Shown one piece after another: positions 35,528 through 44,132 of a DNA stretch of 64,000 nucleotides (position 1 is its first letter; every line of letters begins with the position of its first letter). The notes beneath the pieces were generated by a model. That model was given only the letters and a program-made list of their open reading frames with translations. It was not told the DNA's origin and did no database searches. The stretch covers positions 248,001 to 312,000 of the forward strand of contig LIQB01000001.1 in NCBI GenBank assembly GCA_001411745.2, in the 5' to 3' direction. This DNA comes from Psychrobacter glacincola. Its GTDB lineage: Bacteria; Pseudomonadota; Gammaproteobacteria; Pseudomonadales; Moraxellaceae. The translations under genes and the position numbers were made by a program.

Positions 35528-37885
35528 ATGGATACCGCCCTATTATTATCTGGCGTGGTTGGGATTGGCATTGCTGCCCAATGGTTGGCTTGGTATTTAA
35601 AGCAACCGTCCATTTTATTTTTATTACTGATTGGCATTATCGTGGGCCCAGTGCTGGGAGTCTTCGATCCTGACTTGGTGCTGGGAGAGCTGATGTTCCC
35701 CTTCATCTCTTTGGGCGTGGCGATTATCCTATTTGAAGGCTCGCTGACGTTAGAGTTTGACGAGATTAAACAGCATGGCACCGTGGTGCAAATGCTGGTG
35801 TCGGTCGGTGTACTTATCACCATTGCTATCGTGGCGTTATCGACTTATCTCTTATTCGATGTCGATCCACTGATTGCTTTGCTGTTCGGTGCGCTCGTGT
35901 GCGTCACGGGTCCAACGGTGATTATGCCGCTATTACGTAGTGTGCGTCCCAATAAGACCATCTCTAATATCCTTAAATGGGAAGGTATCATCATTGACCC
36001 AATCGGCGCTATTGCCGTGGTTTTGGTCTATGAATACATTATCTCAGGCGGCGAAGCCAGCAGTATCTTATTGTTTGCCAAAATCGTGGTATTAGCGACA
36101 GCGATGGGTATGGCAGGCGCTTGGCTGCTTGCCTTCTTGATGCGTCGGCATATGATTCCTGAATTTTTACGCAATGTCTTTACGCTCGCCTTTGTCTTGG
36201 TGTTATTTTCAGTATCGAACCATTTAGAGCATGAATCTGGGCTATTGACAGTCACCGTATTGGGCGTGGCATTGGCGAATTGGCCAAAATTCCCACGCGA
36301 TACGATTTTAGAGTTCAATGAATCTTTAACCATCCTTCTTATCTCTGTGCTGTTTATTATCCTTGCAGCACGTGTAGAGCTGGAAAGCTTACTTAGCGTT
36401 GGTTTCGCAGGTCTGGTGTTACTTGCTATCGTGATGTTTGTGGCGCGACCATTATCCGTTTGGGCATCGTCTATTGGCTCAAACTTAAAGACCAATGAAA
36501 AGCTGATGATTAGTTGGATTGGGCCACGTGGTATCGTCGCTGCAGCTATCTCATCACTGTTTGCTATTCGTCTGCAAGAGTATGATATCCAAGGTGTGGA
36601 GCTGCTTGTGCCTTTAGTATTCATGGTCATTATTGGCACGGTTATGATTCAGGGCTTGGGGGCGAAAATAGTCGGCAACTTGCTGGGTGTCCGTGAGCCT
36701 GAGACCAATGGTATTCTTATCGTCGGCTCAAATCCCATTGCGCTTTTGGTAGCAACTTCTCTAAAAGATCAGGGCTTTGATGTCATCGTCGCACACAACA
36801 ACTATACCAATATTGCCCGCGCACGCATGAGTGGTCTGCGTACTTATTTTGGCAATCCCATCTCTGATCATGCCGATCATCATCTTGACCTGATCGGTAT
36901 CGGTCGGCTGTTTGCCATGAGTATGGACAAAGAGATGAATACCTTGTCTGAGATTCATTATCGTCATGAATTTGGTGAGCGCAAATTGTACCGTCTCAAG
37001 TTCAGCGACGAAAAGGTCAAAAGCGAGCGCGATGATAAGCAAGGCAATTTCCACTCGCAGTGGCTGTTTGGCAAAGACGTCACCTATACCAAACTTGCCA
37101 GCATGCTGTCAAAAAAAGCCCGTATCAAGATTACCAACATCACTGACAGCTACAGCTTTGAGCAATACAAAGCCGACAATAAGCAATTCGTGCCGCTGTA
37201 TACAATCGACAAAGAAGGCAAGCTACACGTCATTACCGATAAGTTTGATGGCATCGTGCCACGCGATCGCAAGCTCATCTCACTGGTAGTGGAAGATGAA
37301 GTACAGCCAAAACCTGTCGACGTGACACCTAAACAAGAGCAGGCGCGACTGGCAGCTGATGCTAACTTTGAGTCCAGCTCAAAAGCGCCTGAAAAGCGTA
37401 AAGAAAAAGAGCTGAGCGATGATAGTGTTGATGCAACAGAACAATCCACTGCCACTGATAGCGACAGCGCTAAAGAAATAATCGCTGAGCAGGCAATCAC
37501 TGAGCAAAATGCACATACTGAGGTATCAAACCATTCGAGCAGCAGTGCTGGAACTAAAACCACGCCAGACACCTTGAATGACAAAGTAATAACGTCAAAA
37601 GATGAGTCTATTGACGTCGTTAATAAAGGCGTCATGTCAGCCAACTCGACAGCGACTTCGAAGGCAATTCCTAAAAATAAAGTGTCTAGCAACAGTAATA
37701 CGAATGGTAATGGCAACGCACCTAAAACCAAGAAGGGCGCGCTTGATCCAAATCGTCTACCCGACTCTGGTCAAGATAATACAACCAATGCAAGCTCTGA
37801 TGGCGATATTACTAAAGACAACATTAACAAAGACAATGTTCAAGAAATTTCAGATAATAAAGCGGTGAATAAACAGGATAAATAA
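35528..37885 (+). CDS. Cation:proton antiporter with RCK/TrkA-N domain and disordered tail
   Basis: This 785-residue protein begins with about 12 transmembrane segments of the CPA superfamily (residues 1-385), including VCVTGPTVIMPLLRS and EGIIIDPIGAIAVVL with the charged membrane Asp. A TrkA-N-like nucleotide-binding domain follows (ILIVGSNPIALLVATSLKDQG, about 395-415). A further RCK-like region extends to about 595. The last 180 residues are polar, rich in S, K, N, D and T, and surely disordered; this tail is not part of the usual family. Substrate (Na+ or K+) is not decidable. GGA precedes the ATG. Confidence 0.88.
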   Translation: MDTALLLSGVVGIGIAAQWLAWYLKQPSILFLLLIGIIVGPVLGVFDPDLVLGELMFPFISLGVAIILFEGSLTLEFDEIKQHGTVVQMLVSVGVLITIAIVALSTYLLFDVDPLIALLFGALVCVTGPTVIMPLLRSVRPNKTISNILKWEGIIIDPIGAIAVVLVYEYIISGGEASSILLFAKIVVLATAMGMAGAWLLAFLMRRHMIPEFLRNVFTLAFVLVLFSVSNHLEHESGLLTVTVLGVALANWPKFPRDTILEFNESLTILLISVLFIILAARVELESLLSVGFAGLVLLAIVMFVARPLSVWASSIGSNLKTNEKLMISWIGPRGIVAAAISSLFAIRLQEYDIQGVELLVPLVFMVIIGTVMIQGLGAKIVGNLLGVREPETNGILIVGSNPIALLVATSLKDQGFDVIVAHNNYTNIARARMSGLRTYFGNPISDHADHHLDLIGIGRLFAMSMDKEMNTLSEIHYRHEFGERKLYRLKFSDEKVKSERDDKQGNFHSQWLFGKDVTYTKLASMLSKKARIKITNITDSYSFEQYKADNKQFVPLYTIDKEGKLHVITDKFDGIVPRDRKLISLVVEDEVQPKPVDVTPKQEQARLAADANFESSSKAPEKRKEKELSDDSVDATEQSTATDSDSAKEIIAEQAITEQNAHTEVSNHSSSSAGTKTTPDTLNDKVITSKDESIDVVNKGVMSANSTATSKAIPKNKVSSNSNTNGNGNAPKTKKGALDPNRLPDSGQDNTTNASSDGDITKDNINKDNVQEISDNKAVNKQDK

Positions 37886-37974
37886 TCGTTGCCACAGCTT
37901 TGTTTTAACACAGTTTTGACAATATCTTGATGACTGTTTTGATACTTTATAGAATATAACAGTTTATAAAACAC

Positions 37975-38004
37975 AAAAGCCCCAACGCAATGTTGGGGCT
38001 TTTT
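37975..38004. terminator. Bidirectional terminator between the antiporter gene and tmk
   Basis: AGCCCCAAC (37978-37986), a 5-base loop and GTTGGGGCT (37992-38000) with flanking A and T runs. Confidence 0.9.
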
Positions 38005-38035
38005 ATTTGGCTAGGTGATGGCTGTATAAAATCCG

Positions 38036-38776
38036 TTACGAAACATCAAATCTGCCTTGTACCGCCTGCCATACTCGCGCGCTCACCTCATCGGCTGTGC
38101 CTGATGCGTCAATGCGCTGTATCCGTTCGGGATGCTGAGTCGCCAGCGTGTTAAAGCCTTTATGCACCCAAGTAAAAAATTCGGTCGCTTGCTGCTCAAA
38201 TCTATCAGCGGCGCTACGTTTATTAGCGCGTGCCATGCCTTCTAATACGGGCAAATCCAGCCACAATGTCAGCTCAGGTAGTTGCGGCACAAACTGCTCG
38301 ATAAGTGATTCAATTTTGGCTCGTACCACCGCATCGCCATGTGCGCGCCCAAAGCCTTGATAAGCAATAGTAGAATCGGTAAAACGATCGCATATTACCC
38401 ACGTCCCACGTTGTAGCGCTGGCAAAATCACTTGCTGCATATGATCGCAGCGCGCCGCAAATAGTAGCAATAGCTCTGTATCATCATTGATGTCGGTCGC
38501 AGGGTCCAATAATATAGCGCGCAAACGTTCTGCAAACGGGCTACCACCCGGCTCACGGGTACGCAGATACGCAATATTGTTATCGTCTAAGCGTGTGCAC
38601 AGCTGCTCAATGGCAGTCGTTTTGCCTACGCCCTCAGTACCTTCAAAACTGATAAAGCGCCCTTGATTGAGTGCGATATCATTGATGTCATTGCTTGTTT
38701 TGGGCTGACTTGTTTTGAGCTGCTTTGCTTGCGACTGGACTGTTTGAGATACGCGGTCTTGTATAGATGCTGACAT
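38036..38776 (-). CDS. tmk: Thymidylate kinase
   Basis: Tmk phosphorylates dTMP to dTDP. The nucleotide-binding P-loop is GTEGVGKT at residues 46-53, followed by RTREPGGSPFAE with the DRY-like region (VICDRFTDSTIAYQGFGR) and the LID arginines in KRSAADRFEQ. The 246-residue protein carries about 38 extra N-terminal residues, polar and Gln/Lys-rich, before the fold starts at GRFISFEG. AAGG lies before the ATG. It follows mltG on the minus strand; the spacer carries short TTATGTC repeats. Confidence 0.95.
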   Translation of the reverse strand: MSASIQDRVSQTVQSQAKQLKTSQPKTSNDINDIALNQGRFISFEGTEGVGKTTAIEQLCTRLDDNNIAYLRTREPGGSPFAERLRAILLDPATDINDDTELLLLFAARCDHMQQVILPALQRGTWVICDRFTDSTIAYQGFGRAHGDAVVRAKIESLIEQFVPQLPELTLWLDLPVLEGMARANKRSAADRFEQQATEFFTWVHKGFNTLATQHPERIQRIDASGTADEVSARVWQAVQGRFDVS

Positions 38777-38890
38777 GATATGACCTTATGTCATTGATGA
38801 GCGTTATGTCTTTATGTCTTTATGTCGTTATGTAGACAGTTGCATAACGCTCAGTTCACGATAGGTTTTGAGAAAAGATAGAAGATTAAA

Positions 38891-40183
38891 TTACTGCGGC
38901 GGGGTTTGTGATTTTTTCTCACGCATGACGCCGAGATATTCTTTTACCGCTTGATTGTGCGCCGCCAAGCTATTGGTAAATTTGTGCCCGCCATTACCCG
39001 TCGCTACAAAGTACAATGCGTCACTATCTGCTGGGTGCAAGGTCGCTTCGATAGAGGCAGCCGATGGTAGCGCGATAGGTGTTGGCGGTAGGCCGTCAAT
39101 TTGATAAGTGTTATAAGACGTTTTTTCATCAATGTCTTTACGGCGAATGTTACCTTCATAGCGACTGCCCATACCATAGATGATGGTCGGATCGGTCTGC
39201 ATTCGCATGCCTTTATCTAAACGATTTCTAAACACCGCAGAGACCAAAGGACGCTCTTCTGCCACACTGGTTTCTTTTTCGATAATAGAGGCCATCACTA
39301 ACGCCTCATAAGGCGTCTTATAAGGTAAATTGGGCGCACGATTTTCCCACGCTTCAGTCAATACTTGCTGCTGACGCTTATATAAATCGGTCAATACCTG
39401 CTTATCAGTGCTGCCTTCACCATAGTAATAAGTATCGGGGGCAAACCAACCTTCAAGATTGTGATTGACGATAGGGTCGTTACTATTGATCACTTCATTT
39501 GGCAATATACCGACCAAATCCAACGCTTGAGCAATACCAGCATTGTCTCTATCATTGCCACTATCGTCAGTCAGCACCTCTTTTTTGATGCCTTTATTGT
39601 CTCTTAATGTTTGATACAAGTCTTTAGAGGTTTTGCCTTCGATGATTTGCACTTTTACCATCGATGCTTTTACCCCTTGCCCAAGTATATGTAGCGTTTC
39701 AGCAAAGGTAGGGTTTTCTGGTAATTGATAAATACCAGCATGTAAGGGGCCATCGACTTGTGTTTTCATATAGAGCTTGGCAATCGTGGCAGAAAACAGC
39801 GGGATTTGCTGTTGCCACTGCGGCAGTAGGCCGTAATAGCTCTGACCCTGCTCAATGGTGACCATTTGCTTTGGCTGCTCAATCCGCCCAAACAATGTCT
39901 GATAGACCATCACTAAGAAAAACGCAGCGATAAGCCCCAACACTAGCAACACTTGATAACCACGCTGCATAAAGAACGATTGATTATCCGCTTTATATTC
40001 GCGTGGCTTAGCCGCTCCACTGATGAGTGACACATCTGTCGCTGGCGTTTCCTCTACCCCATCAACTGCTGGTTGCGTGTCCGGTAGTGTGGTATCGACA
40101 CGCTCCTCAACACTGCTATCTGGTTTATTCGATGGCGTTTCATTAGGACGTTCAGGAGGCGTTTCAGATGTAGGCTTGCTCAT
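38891..40183 (-). CDS. mltG: Endolytic murein transglycosylase MltG
   Basis: This inner-membrane enzyme cuts nascent glycan strands and sets their length. The 430-residue protein has a long cytosolic N-terminus rich in P, E, T and S (about 85 residues), one transmembrane helix (VLLVLGLIAAFFLVMVY), and the periplasmic YceG/LysM-like domain with VQIIEGKTSKDLYQTL. The catalytic stretch ALVMASIIEKETSVAEERPL carries the conserved Glu, followed by MRMQTDPTIIYG and YNTYQIDGLPPTPIALP. It normally lies between pabC and tmk; here a defence cassette separates it from pabC. Confidence 0.95.
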   Translation of the reverse strand: MSKPTSETPPERPNETPSNKPDSSVEERVDTTLPDTQPAVDGVEETPATDVSLISGAAKPREYKADNQSFFMQRGYQVLLVLGLIAAFFLVMVYQTLFGRIEQPKQMVTIEQGQSYYGLLPQWQQQIPLFSATIAKLYMKTQVDGPLHAGIYQLPENPTFAETLHILGQGVKASMVKVQIIEGKTSKDLYQTLRDNKGIKKEVLTDDSGNDRDNAGIAQALDLVGILPNEVINSNDPIVNHNLEGWFAPDTYYYGEGSTDKQVLTDLYKRQQQVLTEAWENRAPNLPYKTPYEALVMASIIEKETSVAEERPLVSAVFRNRLDKGMRMQTDPTIIYGMGSRYEGNIRRKDIDEKTSYNTYQIDGLPPTPIALPSAASIEATLHPADSDALYFVATGNGGHKFTNSLAAHNQAVKEYLGVMREKKSQTPPQ

Positions 40184-40350
40184 GGCAACTCGCGAGGCAG
40201 AAGTTTGCTAGAATTTAGCACTGAACCGTGCGATTTTCAATGGTATTTGCTTAGCTTATCAATTATCTTGGTATTTACGTCTGCTGATATGGGCTAATAT
40301 TTCTACCTTCTTTTGTTGTTTTTCCTTTTCTTTAATAACGAAAACTGGTT

Positions 40351-41115
40351 ATGAACCTACATTTTAATCAAAGTCTCGCTGCAAACTACAAATCCGAACC
40401 TCAAAAAATTCGTGTATTAAGCGAGGATTGGGTTGCCAACCAAAGTTACTGCCCTAATTGCGATGCTGAACCATTGGCGGAATTTACTAACAATAAGCCT
40501 GTCGCTGACTTTTATTGTGCAAATTGTAATGAGCAATATGAGCTGAAAAGTAAGCAAGCAAAATTAAGCAACATTATCAATGACGGTGCTTATGACACCA
40601 TGATTGAGCGTATCAATAGTGACAATAATCCAAGCTTTTTCTTTTTAACCTATTCTCAAGAATATAGCGTTAACAACTTCCTGATTATTCCTAAGCATTT
40701 TTTTAAGCCTGATATGATTATCAAACGTAAGCCTTTATCAGTCACTGCTAAACGTGCCGGTTGGGTTGGTTGCAATATTGATTTACGACAAGTGCCCGAA
40801 TCAGGGAAAGTATTTTTGGTCAAAGACCAGCAAGTCATACCACGCGATAATGTCACCGAGCAATTTCAAAAAACCTTGTTTTTACGCGAGCAATCTACAG
40901 CTTCACGTGGTTGGACACTGGATGTTTGGCAATGTATTGATAGACTGGATGCTAATTTCTCTCTCAATCAGGTTTATGCTTTTGCTGATGAATTACAGCG
41001 TAAACATCCTGAAAATAATCACATTAAAGATAAAATCCGTCAGCAATTACAAGTGTTGCGTGATAGAGGTATTATTGAATTTACTGGTCGTGGGCGTTAT
41101 TGCAAATTATATTAA
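40351..41115 (+). CDS. dpnC: DpnI-type restriction endonuclease (cuts methylated GATC)
   Basis: The 254-residue protein is a clear full-length DpnI homologue, recalled from the Streptococcus enzyme. The type IIM nuclease cuts Gm6ATC. The PD-(D/E)XK site is intact with Asp53, Glu64 and Lys66 (PVADFY...YELKSK). The zinc site CPNC (34-37) and CANC (56-59) is present, as are FFLTYSQEYSVNNFLIIPK, RAGWVGCNIDLRQVP and the C-terminal winged-helix region NNHIKDKIRQQLQVLRDRGI that reads methylated DNA. Such enzymes need no protecting methylase but demand a host without Dam methylation. It is read opposite to the flanking pabC and mltG and is rather AT-rich. Its ribosome site is weak. Confidence 0.95.
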   Translation: MNLHFNQSLAANYKSEPQKIRVLSEDWVANQSYCPNCDAEPLAEFTNNKPVADFYCANCNEQYELKSKQAKLSNIINDGAYDTMIERINSDNNPSFFFLTYSQEYSVNNFLIIPKHFFKPDMIIKRKPLSVTAKRAGWVGCNIDLRQVPESGKVFLVKDQQVIPRDNVTEQFQKTLFLREQSTASRGWTLDVWQCIDRLDANFSLNQVYAFADELQRKHPENNHIKDKIRQQLQVLRDRGIIEFTGRGRYCKLY

Positions 41116-41673
41116 ACGTTTCTCATTGAATCGCTCAGGCCTTGGTTTTCCCTCATTATCACGGTACACGTCTGCAATTAACTCCTCTCTATCGTCCCAT
41201 AAAGGTAAACGTGCCGTTGCAACGAGACGGTCATGAAACTTATGCGGTGGATACTCTCCATCAATTTCATCATTGATTTTAAAAAAGTGCTCTTCTCGAT
41301 AATCGACGTAAGCATGCATTCTATTTTTAACATAGTTATTCCAATACCAGACCAGCTGGATAGCTGTGCGCGTAGGTATAGTAAACTGCTTTAAATTGAC
41401 TGTCAGCGCACGTGTGACTGGTTCATCATTAGGAAAAACTCTAATGCGTTGCTCGATAACTTCTTCTCTTGTTTCTGCATACTCAAACACGCCGCCAAAC
41501 GCGATAAATTTTTTAAAGTCTCTCAAATACATAACACCGAGCGACAATTCAGTAAATCTTGATAAATGAATAATTTCATCAGGTTGTTTTTTTGCTAATT
41601 TGCAAATCTCATCAAAAATTAATAGTCGACGGATTTGTAAAGGTATTCGTTCATCTTCGTAGATGTAGTCCAT
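41107..41673 (-). CDS. Unrecognised protein of the DpnI cassette
   Basis: This 188-residue soluble, charged protein matches no family I know. It begins MDYIYEDERIPLQIRRLLIF, has no signal peptide or membrane segment, and is rich in Glu, Arg, Tyr and Phe. AAGGAGA precedes the ATG with good spacing, which supports real translation. It converges on the DpnI-like gene and their 3' ends overlap by 9 bases. On the other side it is divergent from the DpnD-like gene with 155 bases between. Its place inside the inserted cassette suggests a role in defence or in control of the nuclease, but that is inference. Confidence 0.75.
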   Translation of the reverse strand: MDYIYEDERIPLQIRRLLIFDEICKLAKKQPDEIIHLSRFTELSLGVMYLRDFKKFIAFGGVFEYAETREEVIEQRIRVFPNDEPVTRALTVNLKQFTIPTRTAIQLVWYWNNYVKNRMHAYVDYREEHFFKINDEIDGEYPPHKFHDRLVATARLPLWDDREELIADVYRDNEGKPRPERFNEKRLI

Positions 41674-41828
41674 GGATATCTCTCCTTATCAAAACACTAT
41701 CATTGATCGATTTTCCTTATCGCACAAGTCTACGTAACAAAAGACGATCACTTCTTTTTAAGCGCCTTTGCTAACCTAGAATATATAAATACTCAAGAAA
41801 TTTTGATAAGCGTATATCGGGGATAGTA

Positions 41829-42026
41829 ATGATGAAAGTAGATAAAAAACTGAAGAGAGCCTTTCAGATAGAGATTGTCGAGACGTTGAATAATATCGTG
41901 GAGGTTAACGCAGAGAACGAGCAAGAAGCACTATTAAAAGCGCAAGATATGTATCACAATGAGGAAGTTATTTTGTACCCAGATGACTTTATTGATACCA
42001 AGTTTAATATTTTTAAATACGATTAG
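41829..42026 (+). CDS. DpnD/PcfM-like small protein
   Basis: This 65-residue protein reads RAFQIEIVETLNNIVEVNAE, then QEALLKAQDMYHNEEVILYPDDFIDTKF. The pattern of a beta strand with F-x-I-x-I-x-E-x-L, an EA-rich helix and a closing Y..EE(V/I)(V/I)L..DDF motif matches my memory of the DpnD/PcfM domain. DpnD is encoded next to DpnI in Streptococcus with unknown function. GGGGAT precedes the paired ATGs (41829 and 41832). The stop is 7 bases from the end of pabC read from the other strand, so the cassette fits tightly. Confidence 0.7.
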   Translation: MMKVDKKLKRAFQIEIVETLNNIVEVNAENEQEALLKAQDMYHNEEVILYPDDFIDTKFNIFKYD

Positions 42027-42032
42027 AATCGC

Positions 42033-43019
42033 TCAAAATCTCACCATTTCACCCGATAATAACGTCAGGCTACTCATTGGCATCACACCGCGCAGCGCAT
42101 TACAAAAGAATAGCTGGCTTAGTCGTGGCAAATCCTCATCTTTTAATGATCTGACAATGACGGGCTGCTCCGTACCAGACAAAGCATCAATAATGACTTG
42201 CCGCATCACGCCAGCGACGCCAGATTTCGCCATGGATGGTGTATACCATTGACCAGTGGTTAGATAGTTTGCATTATTTTGATAAAGCGGCGGCGTAGAC
42301 AATTTTTCTAATGACGTTTTTTCTGATGATAGTGTTACTAAAGGCGCGTCTGATAATTGATAAAAGACATTGCTCATCGTACCTTCAACCCAACGACCAC
42401 TCATATCTCGTAGCAGACCTTCGCCGATGCTGGGTTTGATATTGTCTTCCGATACTTGGGCTTTGATGCCTTGTAACTCACCACTTGCCAGCACATTGTC
42501 GAGGCGATTGAGGCTTTTGAGTCCTGCTAATGGTGGCGGTAAGCAAGCAAGCTGCGAAGATAGGCAAATGGCAGAACTGATAGGCTGCATCGGGATTGAG
42601 CACCCATCAGGTAAGCGTAATTGCTCGGTCGTAGTGACAGTCATCGCAGAGGATTTTAGCCAAATCTCACAAGCACTACCAGATATGGTTGGCACATAGC
42701 CATAACCACGGACATCTTGCACGGCGCGAGTCACCATCAGTTTCAGCATGCCTTGTTGTAGTTGCTCGGCATGCGTCCGTATTATAGCCAATACAGAGTG
42801 ACTGTCTAATTCAAGTTGTAAAGCTTCAGCATGGGAAATAAGGCGCTGCTGATGATGAGCCAACCACAGTATTTGCCCATCGATGACCCCCATCGTGGTA
42901 AAAAATCCATCGCCATATGCCAACCCACGATTGTCTAGCGATACTGTGTCTGAGATATCCGTCGTAGCACTTGATGGATGTATGCATAGCCAATTATTGA
43001 GCGGCATGATAGCGAGCAC
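42033..43019 (-). CDS. pabC: Aminodeoxychorismate lyase
   Basis: This PLP enzyme of fold type IV releases pyruvate from aminodeoxychorismate to give 4-aminobenzoate for folate. The 328-residue protein has LDNRGLAYGDGFFTTMGVID, LKLMVTRAVQDVRGYGY, the catalytic-Lys stretch GLKSLNRLDNVLASGE and RWVEGTMSNVFY. It is longer than E. coli PabC (269). An insertion near residues 225-245 (SSEKTSLEKLSTPPLY) interrupts the fold's usual spacing. The longest reading starts at GTG 43019; an ATG at 43007 is also possible. It is coupled to the upstream lipoprotein gene (3-base gap). Confidence 0.92.
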   Translation of the reverse strand: MLAIMPLNNWLCIHPSSATTDISDTVSLDNRGLAYGDGFFTTMGVIDGQILWLAHHQQRLISHAEALQLELDSHSVLAIIRTHAEQLQQGMLKLMVTRAVQDVRGYGYVPTISGSACEIWLKSSAMTVTTTEQLRLPDGCSIPMQPISSAICLSSQLACLPPPLAGLKSLNRLDNVLASGELQGIKAQVSEDNIKPSIGEGLLRDMSGRWVEGTMSNVFYQLSDAPLVTLSSEKTSLEKLSTPPLYQNNANYLTTGQWYTPSMAKSGVAGVMRQVIIDALSGTEQPVIVRSLKDEDLPRLSQLFFCNALRGVMPMSSLTLLSGEMVRF

Positions 43020-43022
43020 AGC

Positions 43023-43703
43023 TTACTTCTTATCTGTTTGGGCAGCAGATTTATTGATGACCAGCATACAACTATAAAACTCACATTTTGCCAGTTCTAT
43101 TTTTTGACCACCGATGACTTTATTTTTGATAATTTGACCATTAAGCATATCAGAAATCAGTTGTCCGCCCTCATCACCCATCAGTTGGCGGGCAAGCTTA
43201 TGCGCTTTTTCAGCATGGTTTTGACTTATCTCTTTTTCTTTATCAGAGTCAGTAGGATTGGCAAAGTACCAGCCCAGTTCGAGATACTTTTCAGAATCAA
43301 TCAAATCCAAATACGGCGCATCGGTATCCATAAAGCGATATTTGGCGGCTGGATTACTGGCATAGTCGAGGCTGTTCTCATCAGTGCTCATGACCTTACC
43401 AAAAGTCGCCTTGATCTCATCTAAATTATCGACATTCAGTGACGCTACATTTTTAGTGCCCCATCCCGCAACGTCATATTTCACTTGTGTACCTTGCTGA
43501 GCAGTAGCGCCGTCTAAATCGGCGTTCGGCGCAGCATTGTCCTGTACTAGCGCATCGTCAGCGACGGTTTGCTCGCTCATATCGGCATCTTTTTGGGCGT
43601 CGTCTTTACTGCTATCACAGCCACTGAGCGACACGCCGACTGCCATTATCGTACCGACCAAGAGGGTCTGTAGGCTATTATTCCACATGGGCAATTTACT
43701 CAC
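43023..43703 (-). CDS. Putative lipoprotein of unknown function
   Basis: This protein has 226 residues with a signal peptide ending VSLSGC, giving a diacylated lipoprotein. After the Cys comes an acidic, disordered stretch of about 45 residues (SSKDDAQKDADMSEQTVADD-like). A folded region follows with YRFMDTDAPYLDLIDSEKYLELGW and a C-terminal pair of Cys (AKCEFYSCML) that could form a disulfide. I do not recognise the fold. It is read just ahead of pabC, 3 bases apart, so the two are probably co-transcribed. Translation probably begins at a GTG; an ATG five codons in is possible. Confidence 0.65.
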   Translation of the reverse strand: MSKLPMWNNSLQTLLVGTIMAVGVSLSGCDSSKDDAQKDADMSEQTVADDALVQDNAAPNADLDGATAQQGTQVKYDVAGWGTKNVASLNVDNLDEIKATFGKVMSTDENSLDYASNPAAKYRFMDTDAPYLDLIDSEKYLELGWYFANPTDSDKEKEISQNHAEKAHKLARQLMGDEGGQLISDMLNGQIIKNKVIGGQKIELAKCEFYSCMLVINKSAAQTDKK

Positions 43704-44132
43704 ACTTTTAGATGATTCTCAAAATAGTATTAACGAGCAGGCAGATAGGCCGCTGATAATGGACATTATGTTTTATAAACAAGGGTTCTTATACTTGGTA
43801 TTTTATGACTCAGTTTGTCATGTCAGTTTCTTATGGCTTGATTTTTGACAGTTCAGTTACTGATAGTTATGCAACTGCCAAAATATCAATATAAAATTTT
43901 CATGCTCTCTAGTTTACCCAACTGCTTAACACTTGACCACCCTTTACGTTACGGATAACGCTCCCAGACAGTACAGATTTGTTAAAGACCTACCCTGTCA
44001 AAAAACCTACCTATTCAAGTGTTTACTCGTTAGACCACCGATTTGTCAAATATCGCGTTATCCCTTATGATGATTGTATATCAATACCCTTCTACTGATT
44101 AATTTTTGCCTCTTATCGCAAGCAGACCTATT
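43704..44132. other. Divergent promoter region upstream of aroE
   Basis: About 430 AT-rich bases between divergent genes. No gene, RNA or strong hairpin is seen. Confidence 0.4.
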
